Origin: CAZMNY01 sp964635375
Lineage (GTDB): Bacteria > Planctomycetota > Planctomycetia > Pirellulales > Pirellulaceae
Assembly: GCA_964635375.1 (NCBI GenBank)
Contig: CAZWOU010000004.1
Span: 40,020-104,019 of the forward strand
DNA length: 64,000 bases
Direction: 5' to 3'
The notes below the pieces were generated by a model. That model saw only the letters and a program-made list of their open reading frames with translations, did no database searches and was not told the origin of the DNA. A program made the position numbers and the translations under genes. Below are positions 16,937 to 25,873 of the stretch, in pieces (the first letter of the stretch is position 1; each line of letters begins with the position of its first letter).

Positions 16937-18574
16937 TCATCGTCGACGATTGGAGTTACCGTCCGGTGGGCCTCCGTTGCCTCCTCGCATTCCAGGGGGA
17001 CCGTGTCGACTGGCACGAAGCGTGACTCCTTTTTCTTTGCCGTCCAGTTGGCGCTGCACCGAAGTGATTCGCATCTCAATGAATGTCTTAATCGGCAGCG
17101 AACTCGACTGGCCTCGCCCAGAGAAGCCGAAGAAATCGAACGATGACCGGGTTTTCTTTGGCCTGCTTCCCCCTCCGATCGTCTGATTGAACGCCGCCGC
17201 TGCTCCGGAATTTGGTTCTTTGGCGACCCATGGTTTGAGGGTCTCTGACAGTTGGTCTATTCGAGCGAACATATGTTCTCTCGAATAGTATCCGTCCAAC
17301 AACTCTCGTACCTTGGCGAGATATAGTGATCGAAAGGACTCTAGTGCAAAAAGCTTGTTCAATAACTTCTTGTCTGCAACCCAGGGGTGGTAAATGTCCC
17401 ACTTGGCTTGGGACGTGGCGTCGCCGGCCATGGGAAACGTTCCGAATGTTTCATTGAGATCCCAGGGGAGAACCCGCACCATTCCGTCTTTTGAATCAGT
17501 GAGCAGGTAGTAGTTGTGAGGCGTCGCCACGTAGCTGTCGAGATTTCCCAAAAGGCTGTTGGCAGCCAGAAACGATGCGAACAAATCGAGATCGAGTTGC
17601 TGGCCAATTCGATCCTTGAATTCCGCTTGGCTTCCCTGATCAATCAGCTTCATTAGCTCGGCAAAGCGCAGAATGAGCTTCTTGTTGTTCTTGCCCTCTT
17701 TGATTTGATAGGCATCGTATTTGCTGGCGTCGTCACCTAGGTAACTCCAATCAAACATTCGCTCAGGCTTCATCAGAACACTCGCTGCTGATTCAACCCC
17801 GTATTCTCGAGAGAGGAATTTTTCGTCAACTTGCTCGACAATCACGTACAGCCCGACGACTTTGCGGTCGTAGAGTCCTGGGACTGACAAGGTGACGCGA
17901 GCCCAGCCAACGCCGGGAGTCTTGAATCCGGCCGCCTGGAAGACTTCGTAACCAAGTTTTTCTTTGAGAAACGAAGCATCCTTGAAAGCATTGGAGAAAT
18001 TCAATTTCGTGCGGCCGAAAAGTTTTTGGCCTTTGACGAATCGGTTTGTGTCGATCTTCATCGGGCGTTTCAGTTGCCCGCTCGACGCCCAAAAGGATGA
18101 GTTGCCTTTGTGGCGCAGGCCAATGTCCTGGAGTCTCAAACCGGCAACTTCCATCGTTGCGCGGACATACTTGAATTCACTGCTGCTTTGGGGCCCTTGC
18201 CCTGGTGGACCGCTTTGCGGCGGGTCACCGAATCCCTGGGGCGGACCACCTTGCGGCGGGCGACCAAACCCCTGCGGCGGGCGACCAGATCCTTGCGGCG
18301 GGCGACCAAATCCCTGCGGCGGGCGACCAAATCCCTGCGGTGGGCGACCGAATCCGGGCGGACCCCCAGGAGGTCCTCCTCGACGGCCCCCGCCAGCAGG
18401 CTCCAAATTCTTCGCCGCTTCTGGGGTTAGCGTGAAGTGAATTTCCAGGACGCGATTCTCTTCAAAAACGCCCTTCCAAAATGCCTCGTTTTCGGAATTG
18501 TCATCAACGGCCAACGCGACAGGAGATAACAGGGCGACAAGCAAGAGACATTGAACGGTTGTTCTTGGCGTCAT
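16937..18574 (-). CDS. Secreted CotH kinase family protein with Pro/Gly-rich repeat
   Basis: 545 residues. Signal peptide at 1-22 (MTPRTTVQCLLLVALLSPVALA). Residues about 60-125 are a low-complexity stretch of GFGRPPQ-type heptads. The CotH domain follows (about 140-500: GLRHKGNSSF, LNFSNAFKDASFLKEKLGYEVF, YVIVEQVDEKFL, LLGNLDSY, HNYYLL and LPWDLNETFG). CotH-type protein kinases phosphorylate secreted or coat proteins. The repeat is encoded by a 21-bp minisatellite and probably varies in copy number. Confidence 0.9.
   Translation of the reverse strand: MTPRTTVQCLLLVALLSPVALAVDDNSENEAFWKGVFEENRVLEIHFTLTPEAAKNLEPAGGGRRGGPPGGPPGFGRPPQGFGRPPQGFGRPPQGSGRPPQGFGRPPQGGPPQGFGDPPQSGPPGQGPQSSSEFKYVRATMEVAGLRLQDIGLRHKGNSSFWASSGQLKRPMKIDTNRFVKGQKLFGRTKLNFSNAFKDASFLKEKLGYEVFQAAGFKTPGVGWARVTLSVPGLYDRKVVGLYVIVEQVDEKFLSREYGVESAASVLMKPERMFDWSYLGDDASKYDAYQIKEGKNNKKLILRFAELMKLIDQGSQAEFKDRIGQQLDLDLFASFLAANSLLGNLDSYVATPHNYYLLTDSKDGMVRVLPWDLNETFGTFPMAGDATSQAKWDIYHPWVADKKLLNKLFALESFRSLYLAKVRELLDGYYSREHMFARIDQLSETLKPWVAKEPNSGAAAAFNQTIGGGSRPKKTRSSFDFFGFSGRGQSSSLPIKTFIEMRITSVQRQLDGKEKGVTLRASRHGPPGMRGGNGGPPDGNSNRRR
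18250..18356. repeat. 21-bp minisatellite inside the CotH gene
   Basis: About five tandem units close to TGCGGCGGGCGACCAAATCCC, each encoding a GRPPQGF heptad on the minus strand. Units differ at a few positions, and degenerate related units extend to about 18200. Confidence 0.85.
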
Positions 18575-18773
18575 GGATCAGAGCTCATGGCACTGTTTGA
18601 GAAGAGTTGGACCTAGGGAAATGTCTGCAACCTGGAGAACTGACTGGCAGGGAAATACTGATGGGAGGAAACTTGATTTCCGCTGGCGTCTGGACGAAAT
18701 ATCGCTGGGTAAGGGTTGGGTGTGTTCAGCAACCAAAACGCAGCTCCCGCATGTTCATGGACATTTGTGGCCA

Positions 18774-19460
18774 TCAACAACTTGGCTTCGGTTGGGTCGC
18801 CAGTTCTCCATTGTAGTCTCTTGCCCGCTCGATCGATGATAACAGACAGGCGAGCCCGAAACCAAACAGTCCAAAGAGAGACAGGTAAATGGACAGCAAT
18901 ACTCCGGCTACGGCGCCGGCCACTTCCGCAGGTCCGACCGGGGCATCGCCAGACAAAGCAGCTCCAAACGAGGCGACCGAGGACGTTGTCCAGAGGGCTG
19001 CCAGGCATACCAGAAACGAAGAACCAACGATGATGCTCCTTGCGAATAACCTTCTTGGTGCTTCGCCAGTAGCGGCCTTGGAGGGCGCCGGTGTTTGGCC
19101 CGTCCATGCGGCGACGGCCGCGCCGGCAAGCACAATGCCATAGCCAATCAACAAGGGGATATATCCCAATCCGGTAATCGCCATTATCGTGTTGGCGTCG
19201 ATCACCTCCATGGACGCCAGCGTCCTGAAAGCGATCAAGGGCTGCGTGTTTCCAAAAGCGATCAATAACAAGCCCACGCCAAAGAGTGCGGCTGAGCAGC
19301 ATAGCCGAGATCGGTCCTGTGGCGTTGGTCGTAACGGGTTCCATAACGAGGCGGTCATGCCTGCCGAAAAAAAACAGGCGCCAAGCAGCCCAATGTAGGA
19401 GGAAATTTGGAAGCCGCTAGAGAGCTCAATTGCATCTCCAGCGGGAGTCTCTATTGCCAC
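18774..19460 (-). CDS. Polytopic membrane protein, unknown function
   Basis: 228 residues with about six hydrophobic segments (near 20-40, 56-70, 92-118, 143-160, 180-195 and 196-210). Helices are Ala/Gly-rich, with small charged loops such as RPTPQDRSR. I do not recognise the family. Preferred over the antisense and other-frame ORFs here because it alone has a regular membrane-protein composition. It shares strand with the downstream CotH gene, about 200 bp away. Confidence 0.55.
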   Translation of the reverse strand: MAIETPAGDAIELSSGFQISSYIGLLGACFFSAGMTASLWNPLRPTPQDRSRLCCSAALFGVGLLLIAFGNTQPLIAFRTLASMEVIDANTIMAITGLGYIPLLIGYGIVLAGAAVAAWTGQTPAPSKAATGEAPRRLFARSIIVGSSFLVCLAALWTTSSVASFGAALSGDAPVGPAEVAGAVAGVLLSIYLSLFGLFGFGLACLLSSIERARDYNGELATQPKPSC

Positions 19461-19749
19461 CGCGATAACAGCCAGGATGTTGTACGGAGTCAGTCCTACA
19501 TGAACATTCCGAAAGCTCCGATAGGTGCAGCGATTCTCATCTCACTCTCCTCCCGCGTCAGCACTGTCTGCCTGAAGAAGCATGCCACTGGATGCCAGCC
19601 TGGGCCAAACCAAAGGCCCACCATGGCATGGATACCTGATACCGGCCAAGAACGCTATCCAGCAAGGGCGACGTGGACGCATTAAGAAGTGCGACAGATC
19701 GCGTAGAGAACTGGGTTAACAGGTCGGCCAAAGGTCGTGACCTATCGCC

Positions 19750-21048
19750 TTAGCGGTCCACCTTGGGCAAGCCTTCTTTTGCGTGTTCCTTCTGAACCTG
19801 CCTCATGAACGAGTTCAGAGAGTCGCTAAACGTCCGCCCATCGCTATTCGCAAAAAGTTTCGCATAGTCAATCGTTTCATAGCGAAGACCAGCGGCGTCA
19901 GATACAAACAGCGTTCCAATGTTTAAACGATCCAGGCTCTTCAGCACCTTGATCGAGGTGCGAGGAAGCTCGCTCTTACAGGATTCGATGAAAATCGTAT
20001 CGAAGTACATTTTTTTGGCGCCACCCATCCTGATGACTGTTTCTAAGAATCGTTGCTTGCTGATTCCTTCGCTGAAATACTTGGACGCGTTAGTTGCACC
20101 GAGCGTGCTCCCATCATTAACATCGAGCGTCGAGTCGGCATTGGGGTCGAGCGTGCCCCCATCATTGACATCGAGCGTCGAGTCCTCAATCGCCTGCCTC
20201 TTTAGCTCGCGGACAATCTCGGAAGAACCGAATTTGAAATGCGGTGACGAAGGGGAGACTTCACTTCTTAGCTGTTCTTCCAACTCAAGTTGCACATTGC
20301 TTTTTGCGAGTAGGTCATCGCTGCTCTTGGTCGTGTCCGCTGCGGCCTTGATTTGATCCAAGATAGCCATCAGCGTCTCTGGTGAATTTGCCTCAAACAT
20401 CGGAGCGAAACCTTGTGCCACAGCCAAGCGAGGAGTTCCGTGCGATTTGGCGATCAGAACGAAATCCGTCTTTGCGGCATCTGCCACAATGCCGACTGAC
20501 TGCAACGCCTTTTCGAAATTGGCGGGATGCGCGAGAGGATGTCGCCGGAACACTTTCAATTTTGACGCGGTTGGCAGCCAAGCGACGAATTCAAATTTCG
20601 TCGCTCCCAGGCCAAGCCAGCGAAATCTTCCTTGGCGGGCGTCCTCATTGGTAAAAACGACCAAAGCGAGTTTCTGGTCAGCAGAGACTCCGGCCATCAG
20701 TTGGGCGATTTCTCTCTTGACCACAGCTGGAAACATCTTCGCATCCGAACGCAGATTTCGGGCGGCCTTCTGAAACGCCTCGTCTGGCGTCTTGGCCAGC
20801 CAGTCAGCGAGTTGATTGACGCTTTTCGGGTCGGTTTCATTGGCATAATAGACAATCGTCGTCGTCTCCGCTTTTATCAAACGCCTCTGCAGTTTGATTG
20901 GCGGCAAGAGATCTTGAGCTAGAACTGGCTGGACAACGATATTCGAACTCGCGATCGCAAAAACGCAGAGCGAGATGCACGATACGGTCAGAGTCTTGTT
21001 TAAAAAGTAAGGCAAAGCGGCACTTTCGGCAAATGGAACCGGCAACAA
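19750..21048 (-). CDS. Secreted protein with caspase-fold-like His-Gly and Cys motifs (putative)
   Basis: 432 residues from TTG 21048 (other TTG codons at 21045 and 21012 are possible). Signal peptide near 13-45, ending PVLAQ. Two motifs resemble a clan CD (caspase/clostripain/CHAT) catalytic dyad: DFVLIAKSHGTP, with H203-G204 after a beta strand, and FDTIFIESCKSE, with C357 after a second strand. The region between them is longer than usual and contains an acidic 16-residue repeat (DSTLDVNDG, twice) at about 289-320. Apart from these motifs I do not recognise the protein. Protease assignment is inference. Confidence 0.5.
   Translation of the reverse strand: MLPVPFAESAALPYFLNKTLTVSCISLCVFAIASSNIVVQPVLAQDLLPPIKLQRRLIKAETTTIVYYANETDPKSVNQLADWLAKTPDEAFQKAARNLRSDAKMFPAVVKREIAQLMAGVSADQKLALVVFTNEDARQGRFRWLGLGATKFEFVAWLPTASKLKVFRRHPLAHPANFEKALQSVGIVADAAKTDFVLIAKSHGTPRLAVAQGFAPMFEANSPETLMAILDQIKAAADTTKSSDDLLAKSNVQLELEEQLRSEVSPSSPHFKFGSSEIVRELKRQAIEDSTLDVNDGGTLDPNADSTLDVNDGSTLGATNASKYFSEGISKQRFLETVIRMGGAKKMYFDTIFIESCKSELPRTSIKVLKSLDRLNIGTLFVSDAAGLRYETIDYAKLFANSDGRTFSDSLNSFMRQVQKEHAKEGLPKVDR
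20112..20184. repeat. 48-bp-period direct repeat in the caspase-like gene
   Basis: The 25-mer CATCATTRACATCGAGCGTCGAGTC occurs at 20112-20136 and 20160-20184, with related sequence in between. It encodes the duplicated DSTLDVNDG segment. Confidence 0.85.
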
Positions 21049-21613
21049 CAGAAGCCCTTCAACACCAATCTCTGGCGCCAGCGTTAGCCGTGTGTTCGTT
21101 CTGTTCGTAGAAATCTCATTTGTTGTAAGAGTATAGCACCATCAACGGATCGGCCCATTAAGAGGGATCTTGCCGACAAGCACCAGGGCTTGATCCGAAT
21201 GGCCGCGCCCAACGTAGCAGCTCGGAAGACGCGGATATCGTAGCGTTCTAGACGGCCTCAAAACCGGCTGCCAAGGGTTGCCAGAAAATGGCTGCTCGTG
21301 AGGTAACCCAAGTAGACTCTTTCGCGTTTTCGCGCTCTTTGGGAAACTGGTTGTAACGTCGCGCTTGGAGTCGCTTGGATCAGAGGAATCTGTTCGCGCG
21401 GAGTCCTGTCGCAACGGATGCCGCCTGGCGAAGGATGAGCACTTCATATCGGCGCAATTCGCCTTTCAGATTTCAATCGACGGCCTGAAATGTTGTGTTT
21501 CGGCGTCGAGAACTCGGACGGGAAAGCCTAGAATGTCGTGAGAAATGGCAAGGAAGATTTTTTTCACGATACCGTCTTTGCGCAACAATCGTTGGACTAG
21601 TTGGGAAACTCCG
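21049..21613. other. Divergent intergenic region
   Basis: 565 bp between the divergent caspase-like gene and the selenoprotein candidate. It must hold both promoters. Short ORFs here (for example 21142-21447 minus) have no coding character. I see no RNA gene or confident promoter. Confidence 0.5.
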
Positions 21614-22753
21614 ATGATCATTCTTAGAACACAACACATATCGAAAACGGTTGTCTTCATTCTAGTGCTGTGCGTGCTCTCGGTGAGAGTCCAGGGGCAG
21701 CGCGTTCGTCGGCCCCGGTTGTCCGAGGCGCAGGAACAGTACTTGGAACTTCTGAAGCAATTTAACAAGCAGTACGACCTGGCAAGGCAGGACGATCGCG
21801 CCGCTATGACCAGAGAAGAGAGAGCTGCAGAGCAGGCGGCGCTAAACGCGCTTGTCGGTGAATATGCGCCGCAATTCATGGCGATGGCCCTTAAGGACCC
21901 TGAAGACAGTGTCGGCAAGCAAGCCCTGAGCTGGCTAATAGCTCGCGCACCTGCGGGTGAATCGTTCGACACCGCATTGGACTTGGTCGCGGGACACTAT
22001 CCAGGCGAAGCGGGGCTTGAGGCGGTCTGCCGCCGCCTTTTTGTCAGCCAGTCCAAGAATGCGGAGAAGTTCCTGGAAACGATTCTCGACAAAACTTCCC
22101 ACTCAAGTGTTCGCGCGGCGGCTCTGACGGCGCTAGCCATTCGGTCCAAACGGCAGTACGAGGAAGGTGGCGATGAGGCGTTGGCAAAAAAGTCCGAAGA
22201 ACATTTTAGGCGGGCACTGAACGAATTTGCCAATCTTCCACGACAACAAAACACGCTGGTCGCCAAGATGATGTTTGCGGAGGCACGGCGCAAGCTCGAA
22301 GATCTTCGCGGGCCACTGGCCATCGGCAAGCCAGCGCCCGAGATAGAAGGAGAAGACATTGAGGGGGCGAGATTTAAACTAAGCGACTACCGCGGGAAGG
22401 TCGTCGTGCTAGTTTTTTGGAACGACTGGTGAGTGCCATGCCGTTACGGATACCAGCATGGGCGGTCGCTCATGGAAAGCTTGGCCAATAAACCATTCGC
22501 CATGGTCGGTGTTAATTCGGATAAGGATCGAGAGGTGATTAAGCGGACCGCGAAGCTCAAGCGAGTTCCCTGGCGATCGTTCTGGGACGGTGAGCAAGGA
22601 GCCAATGGGCCGATTACCAAAGCCTGGAATGTTCGCGCTTTCCCCACAATCTTCGTGCTCGATGCACAAGGCACGATCCGCTACAAGTTCATTCCCGGAT
22701 CCGTCAGTCTACTGGATAAACCCATCAGCACGTTGCTGGCGGAATTGAAGTGA
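21614..22753 (+). CDS. TlpA-like redoxin, probable selenoprotein (UGA at 22430-22432 read as Sec)
   Basis: Exported or membrane-anchored thioredoxin-fold protein of 379 residues if TGA 22430 is read as selenocysteine. Signal/anchor MIILRTQHISKTVVFILVLC (1-20 and onward), a helical domain to about 235, then an AhpC-TSA/TlpA domain: GKPAPEIEGEDIEG, FKLSDYRGKVVVLVFWNDW, then U273-VP-C276, GVNSDKDRE, and the cis-proline motif AFPTIFVLD. The TGA sits exactly on the first Cys of the CxxC motif, the second Cys is intact, and the same frame continues for 106 codons with conserved redoxin features. ATG 21545 is an alternative start. Nonsense mutation is the alternative, but no other lesion is present. 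Confidence 0.82.
22433..22463 (+). promoter_or_regulatory. Candidate bacterial SECIS hairpin
   Basis: Directly after the in-frame TGA. CCATGC (22436-22441) pairs perfectly with GCATGG (22456-22461), extendable by G22435-C22463 across a one-base bulge. Two more pairs (GT 22443-22444 with AC 22452-22453) close the 7-nt loop TACGGAT, with GG at 22448-22449. A stem right behind UGA with G in the apical loop is the form of bacterial SECIS elements that recruit SelB. Confidence 0.55.
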
Positions 22754-23322
22754 CCGCTTCCAGACGCGTCGCCGTTGATGTACCGATGAGTTTCAAGGGG
22801 CGGGTGATGCATTGTTCTGTCGCGATTCGGGGATACCCGTGTTAGACGCATCATAGGAAGGTCGCCTACCTCGATCCCAATGTGAGTCATGTTGTGCGGC
22901 GTATTCGTACACCTAAAGTGTCTCTGTGTTTGGATTGTAAATAATGTAGCGCCCTGTGCGAAACCAAACGTAGCATCTGGTTACCAGAGCATGTTTTCTG
23001 TGGCATCACCGGTTGCTGTCGGGTCGACCACCGATCGGGCGCTTCGGACGTGGGGGAGCGAACTGGGATTGAGGTGATCGCACGAGTTGGCTGTTCGCAA
23101 CGTTTCGGGCGAAGCGAATAGTCGACGAGCGTAGCCATCCGGTGGACACACTTTCGTCGCGTCAGATTCTCTCGATTCCCTTTTGGCTATTTTCTTCTCG
23201 AAGCTCAATAAGCGGGCCCTCTCGAACGATGCAGACAACTATACTGTAGCTGAAGTCTGGTTCGCAGGATTGCGTTCTGGTTAACAACGAGAAAAGCGGC
23301 GAGAAACTGAAGAGGATGAACT
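22754..23322. other. Intergenic region, nothing recognised
   Basis: 569 bp between the redoxin and the phosphatase. Small minus-strand ORFs (22887-23138, 22981-23238) lack hydrophobic patterning, motifs or ribosome-binding sites. The last part presumably holds the phosphatase promoter; the gene has AAGAGGATGAACT just before its ATG. Confidence 0.5.
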
Positions 23323-25185
23323 ATGCGTTCTTTTGTTACTAAATCTGTTTTGATCGCGCTACTAATGACTCTTGCGTCGCCGGTTTTCGCGCAGAGGAAA
23401 AGGGCGCCGCGCGTACCGAAGGGCACTGGGAGCTACGAGGAGTATCCAGTCGAGCGCGATGAAGTCATTTGTTTTGCCCTTTACACCGTTGGGAATAAAA
23501 CGCTGAAGTTGACAGCGCAGCTTTATCCGTTGAAAGCGGATGAAGACCGCGATGTGCGTCTGGAAATCAAGGACGGCGACGGCTGGACGGAGATCGCTAG
23601 GACTAAGGTGATTGAGTTTGGCTGGACTGCACCGTTTCGTGTCGAGAATTGGAATGACACGAGGACTGTCGCCTACCGCGTGGCGCACGGGAAGAAGGCG
23701 GTCTTTGAAGGAACCATTCGACGCAATCCGGTGGACAAGGAAGAGATCGTCATCGCGGGGTTCACGGGCAATTCGGTGGCGAAGGGACACGGCGGCGACA
23801 TCTCGCGGGATGACTTGGTCAATAACGTCAAGAAGATCGACGCCGACGTGCTGTTTTTCTCTGGAGACCAGGTGTATGACCATTGGCAGCATTACAAGAT
23901 GTGGCTGAAGTTTGGCAAGGATTTCGGCGAGATCATCAAGGATCGGCCAACCATTTCGATCCCTGACGATCACGACGTCGGTCAACCCAACATCTGGGGC
24001 GCGAGTGGCAGAAAGTCCACGCTGCCAGGCGCATCCGATGGCGGCTACGCGATGCCGGTTGATTACGTGCAGTCCGTCGAGCGGGCACAGACGAGCCACC
24101 TGCCTGATTCGTTTGATCCGACTCCAATTCAGCGCGGCATTGGTGTGTACTACACTCACTTTAGCTGGGGCCGAATCAGCATGGCCATACTCGAGGACCG
24201 TAAGTTTAAGACGGGGCCGGCGGGCATCTTTCCCAAGCAGGGGCCGCGTCCCGATCACATTCGCAACCCGGAATACGATCCTAAGAGTGTCGACGTTCCG
24301 CAGGCCAGACTGCTCGGAGAACGTCAACTAAAATTCCTCGACGCTTGGGGCCAGGACTGGAGAGACGCCGACATGAAAGTGGCGCTTTCGCAAACTATCT
24401 TCTGTGGCGGCGCCCACATTCACGGCAAGGTCGGTGGTCGCCTTCATGCCGATCTTGATTCCAACGGTTGGCCACAGGCTGGTCGCAACAAGGCGATCGA
24501 CGCAATGCGTAAGTGTTTCGCCATTCACTATGCCGGTGACCAACATCTCGCCACGATTTTTCATCATGGCGTTAAGGAGTTCGGCGACGGATGCTATTCG
24601 TTCTGTGTTCCGTCGATTGCTAACCTCTACCTGCGCTGGTGGCGACCACTGACTGCAGGTGAAAACCGTGAACCCGGCGCGCCCGAATACGCGGGGGATC
24701 ATCTCGACGGATTTCATAACAAGTTGACGTGTTACGCGGCGGCCAACCCGCTGGATAAACCCGCTGGTGGCAACAAACTTACCACGCGCGCGGCGGGTTT
24801 CGGCGTCTTACGGCTCAATAAGAGGACCCGCAAGATCACGATGCAGTGCTTTCCCCGAAACGTGGACGCCAGCGATCCAGCGACGAAACAGTACAAGGGT
24901 TGGCCGAAGACCATCGATCAAACCGACAACTATGGCCGAAAGGCCGTGGCGTATTTGCCGACACTTGACGTAAAAGGGGAAGCCAACCCGGTCGTCAAGG
25001 TGATTGACGAATCAACTGGGCAATGGGTCTATGCTCTGCGACTCAAGGGCAATCGTTTCAAGCCAAAAGTGTTCAAGGATGGCAGCTACACCATTGAGGT
25101 CGGTGAAGGCGACAATAAGAAGATTCTCAACGGTGTGAAATCGATCGGATTGAAGGACAAAGGAATCCTCAAAGTAACTTTCTAG
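23323..25185 (+). CDS. Secreted PhoD-like alkaline phosphatase/metallophosphatase
   Basis: 620 residues. Signal peptide at 1-23 (MRSFVTKSVLIALLMTLASPVFA). The N-terminal part is beta-rich. The metallophosphatase core has SGDQVYDHW (about 184-192), SIPDDHDVG (about 215), a later CGGAHIHGKVGG-type His cluster, and AGDQHLATIFHHG (about 406), which supply metal ligands as in PhoD-type enzymes. It probably hydrolyses phosphate mono- or diesters outside the inner membrane. It stands alone, followed by a minus-strand gene. Confidence 0.85.
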   Translation: MRSFVTKSVLIALLMTLASPVFAQRKRAPRVPKGTGSYEEYPVERDEVICFALYTVGNKTLKLTAQLYPLKADEDRDVRLEIKDGDGWTEIARTKVIEFGWTAPFRVENWNDTRTVAYRVAHGKKAVFEGTIRRNPVDKEEIVIAGFTGNSVAKGHGGDISRDDLVNNVKKIDADVLFFSGDQVYDHWQHYKMWLKFGKDFGEIIKDRPTISIPDDHDVGQPNIWGASGRKSTLPGASDGGYAMPVDYVQSVERAQTSHLPDSFDPTPIQRGIGVYYTHFSWGRISMAILEDRKFKTGPAGIFPKQGPRPDHIRNPEYDPKSVDVPQARLLGERQLKFLDAWGQDWRDADMKVALSQTIFCGGAHIHGKVGGRLHADLDSNGWPQAGRNKAIDAMRKCFAIHYAGDQHLATIFHHGVKEFGDGCYSFCVPSIANLYLRWWRPLTAGENREPGAPEYAGDHLDGFHNKLTCYAAANPLDKPAGGNKLTTRAAGFGVLRLNKRTRKITMQCFPRNVDASDPATKQYKGWPKTIDQTDNYGRKAVAYLPTLDVKGEANPVVKVIDESTGQWVYALRLKGNRFKPKVFKDGSYTIEVGEGDNKKILNGVKSIGLKDKGILKVTF

Positions 25186-25315
25186 TGGATTTCGGAACGC
25201 GAATGAGGCACTTGATAGCGTAGTATCCAAGAACTCATCTGGCCATGAAGACTCGCCGTCGCCAGTCTTTCAGTGCCAGTGTGCCGGACAAGCTCATGCG
25301 AGTGGAACGCCTTAG

Positions 25316-25873
25316 CTAGATCTTGCCATCCAGCCCCATCTGGAAGTACTTGTGTGTGATCTTGTCCTGGTTTTCTAGCAGCCAATCGATAGAAGGCTCG
25401 CACTTCATGGCCTTATGGATTGCTTGCGCCATTGCTTTGCGGTGGATGTCGAAGAGGGCCTGATGGTCGAGGTTGTCGTCAGTCGCCACGCCGGGGTTGA
25501 GCCATACGCTACAGATAATTCCCAGGTCGTTCGCCTTTTCTTTCGGCAAGTCGCCGGCTCGAACCGCGTCCAGGACGCCGTTGGCGATGGCGGCTTGAAC
25601 GGTTCCCATGAGAATGTTCGTGTAACGGCTGCTCTTGACTGTCACTTTACTCACGCAGAGTGTTACTGGCCGAACTTGGATGTCGGTGTTGAGGATGGCG
25701 AACACTTTAGAGTGTCCCATTGATTGGTCGCCAGTAAGCGTGGCAAGCGCAGTGCCAACCGGCCCGTCGAGTTCGCCAATCACGACCTCCGGTTCGGCGG
25801 CGGTGAAAGGCGGGCCACCCGCAACCAAAGATTCGCCAGTACGGAGGACGATGCGTTCAGACATAGCAGTCAT
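25316..25873 (-). CDS. fae: Formaldehyde-activating enzyme family protein
   Basis: 185 residues. Fae condenses formaldehyde with tetrahydromethanopterin to methylene-H4MPT. Family blocks are clear: VVIGELDGPVGTA, GHSKVFAILN (the conserved active-site His region), VRPVTLCVSKVTVKSSRY, then VQAAIANGVLDAVR and PKEKANDLGIICSVWLNP. H4MPT-linked C1 genes are a known trait of planctomycetes. ATG 25873 and 25864 are both possible starts. No other C1 gene is nearby, so it could be a Fae paralog. Confidence 0.9.
   Translation of the reverse strand: MTAMSERIVLRTGESLVAGGPPFTAAEPEVVIGELDGPVGTALATLTGDQSMGHSKVFAILNTDIQVRPVTLCVSKVTVKSSRYTNILMGTVQAAIANGVLDAVRAGDLPKEKANDLGIICSVWLNPGVATDDNLDHQALFDIHRKAMAQAIHKAMKCEPSIDWLLENQDKITHKYFQMGLDGKI

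Noticed and set aside
18613..19344. 243-codon frame overlapping the 228-residue membrane protein on the same strand
   Set aside because: Trp/Arg-rich and without regular helices. The alternative frame has clear membrane segments.
20112..20184. CRISPR or regulatory repeat
   Set aside because: Repeat is in frame and encodes a peptide repeat in a protein-coding gene.
21142..21447. 101-codon minus-strand ORF in the spacer before the selenoprotein gene
   Set aside because: Ser/Arg/Pro-rich and without hydrophobic core or motif.
22430..22432. Two-gene interpretation: redoxin-like ORF ending at TGA, then a separate ORF from GTG 22433
   Set aside because: The second ORF would begin at VPC, in the middle of the active site, with no ribosome-binding site. 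One Sec-containing gene explains both.
23362..24327. 321-codon open frame antisense to the PhoD-like gene
   Set aside because: No motif and no signal or membrane pattern; shadow of the phosphatase.
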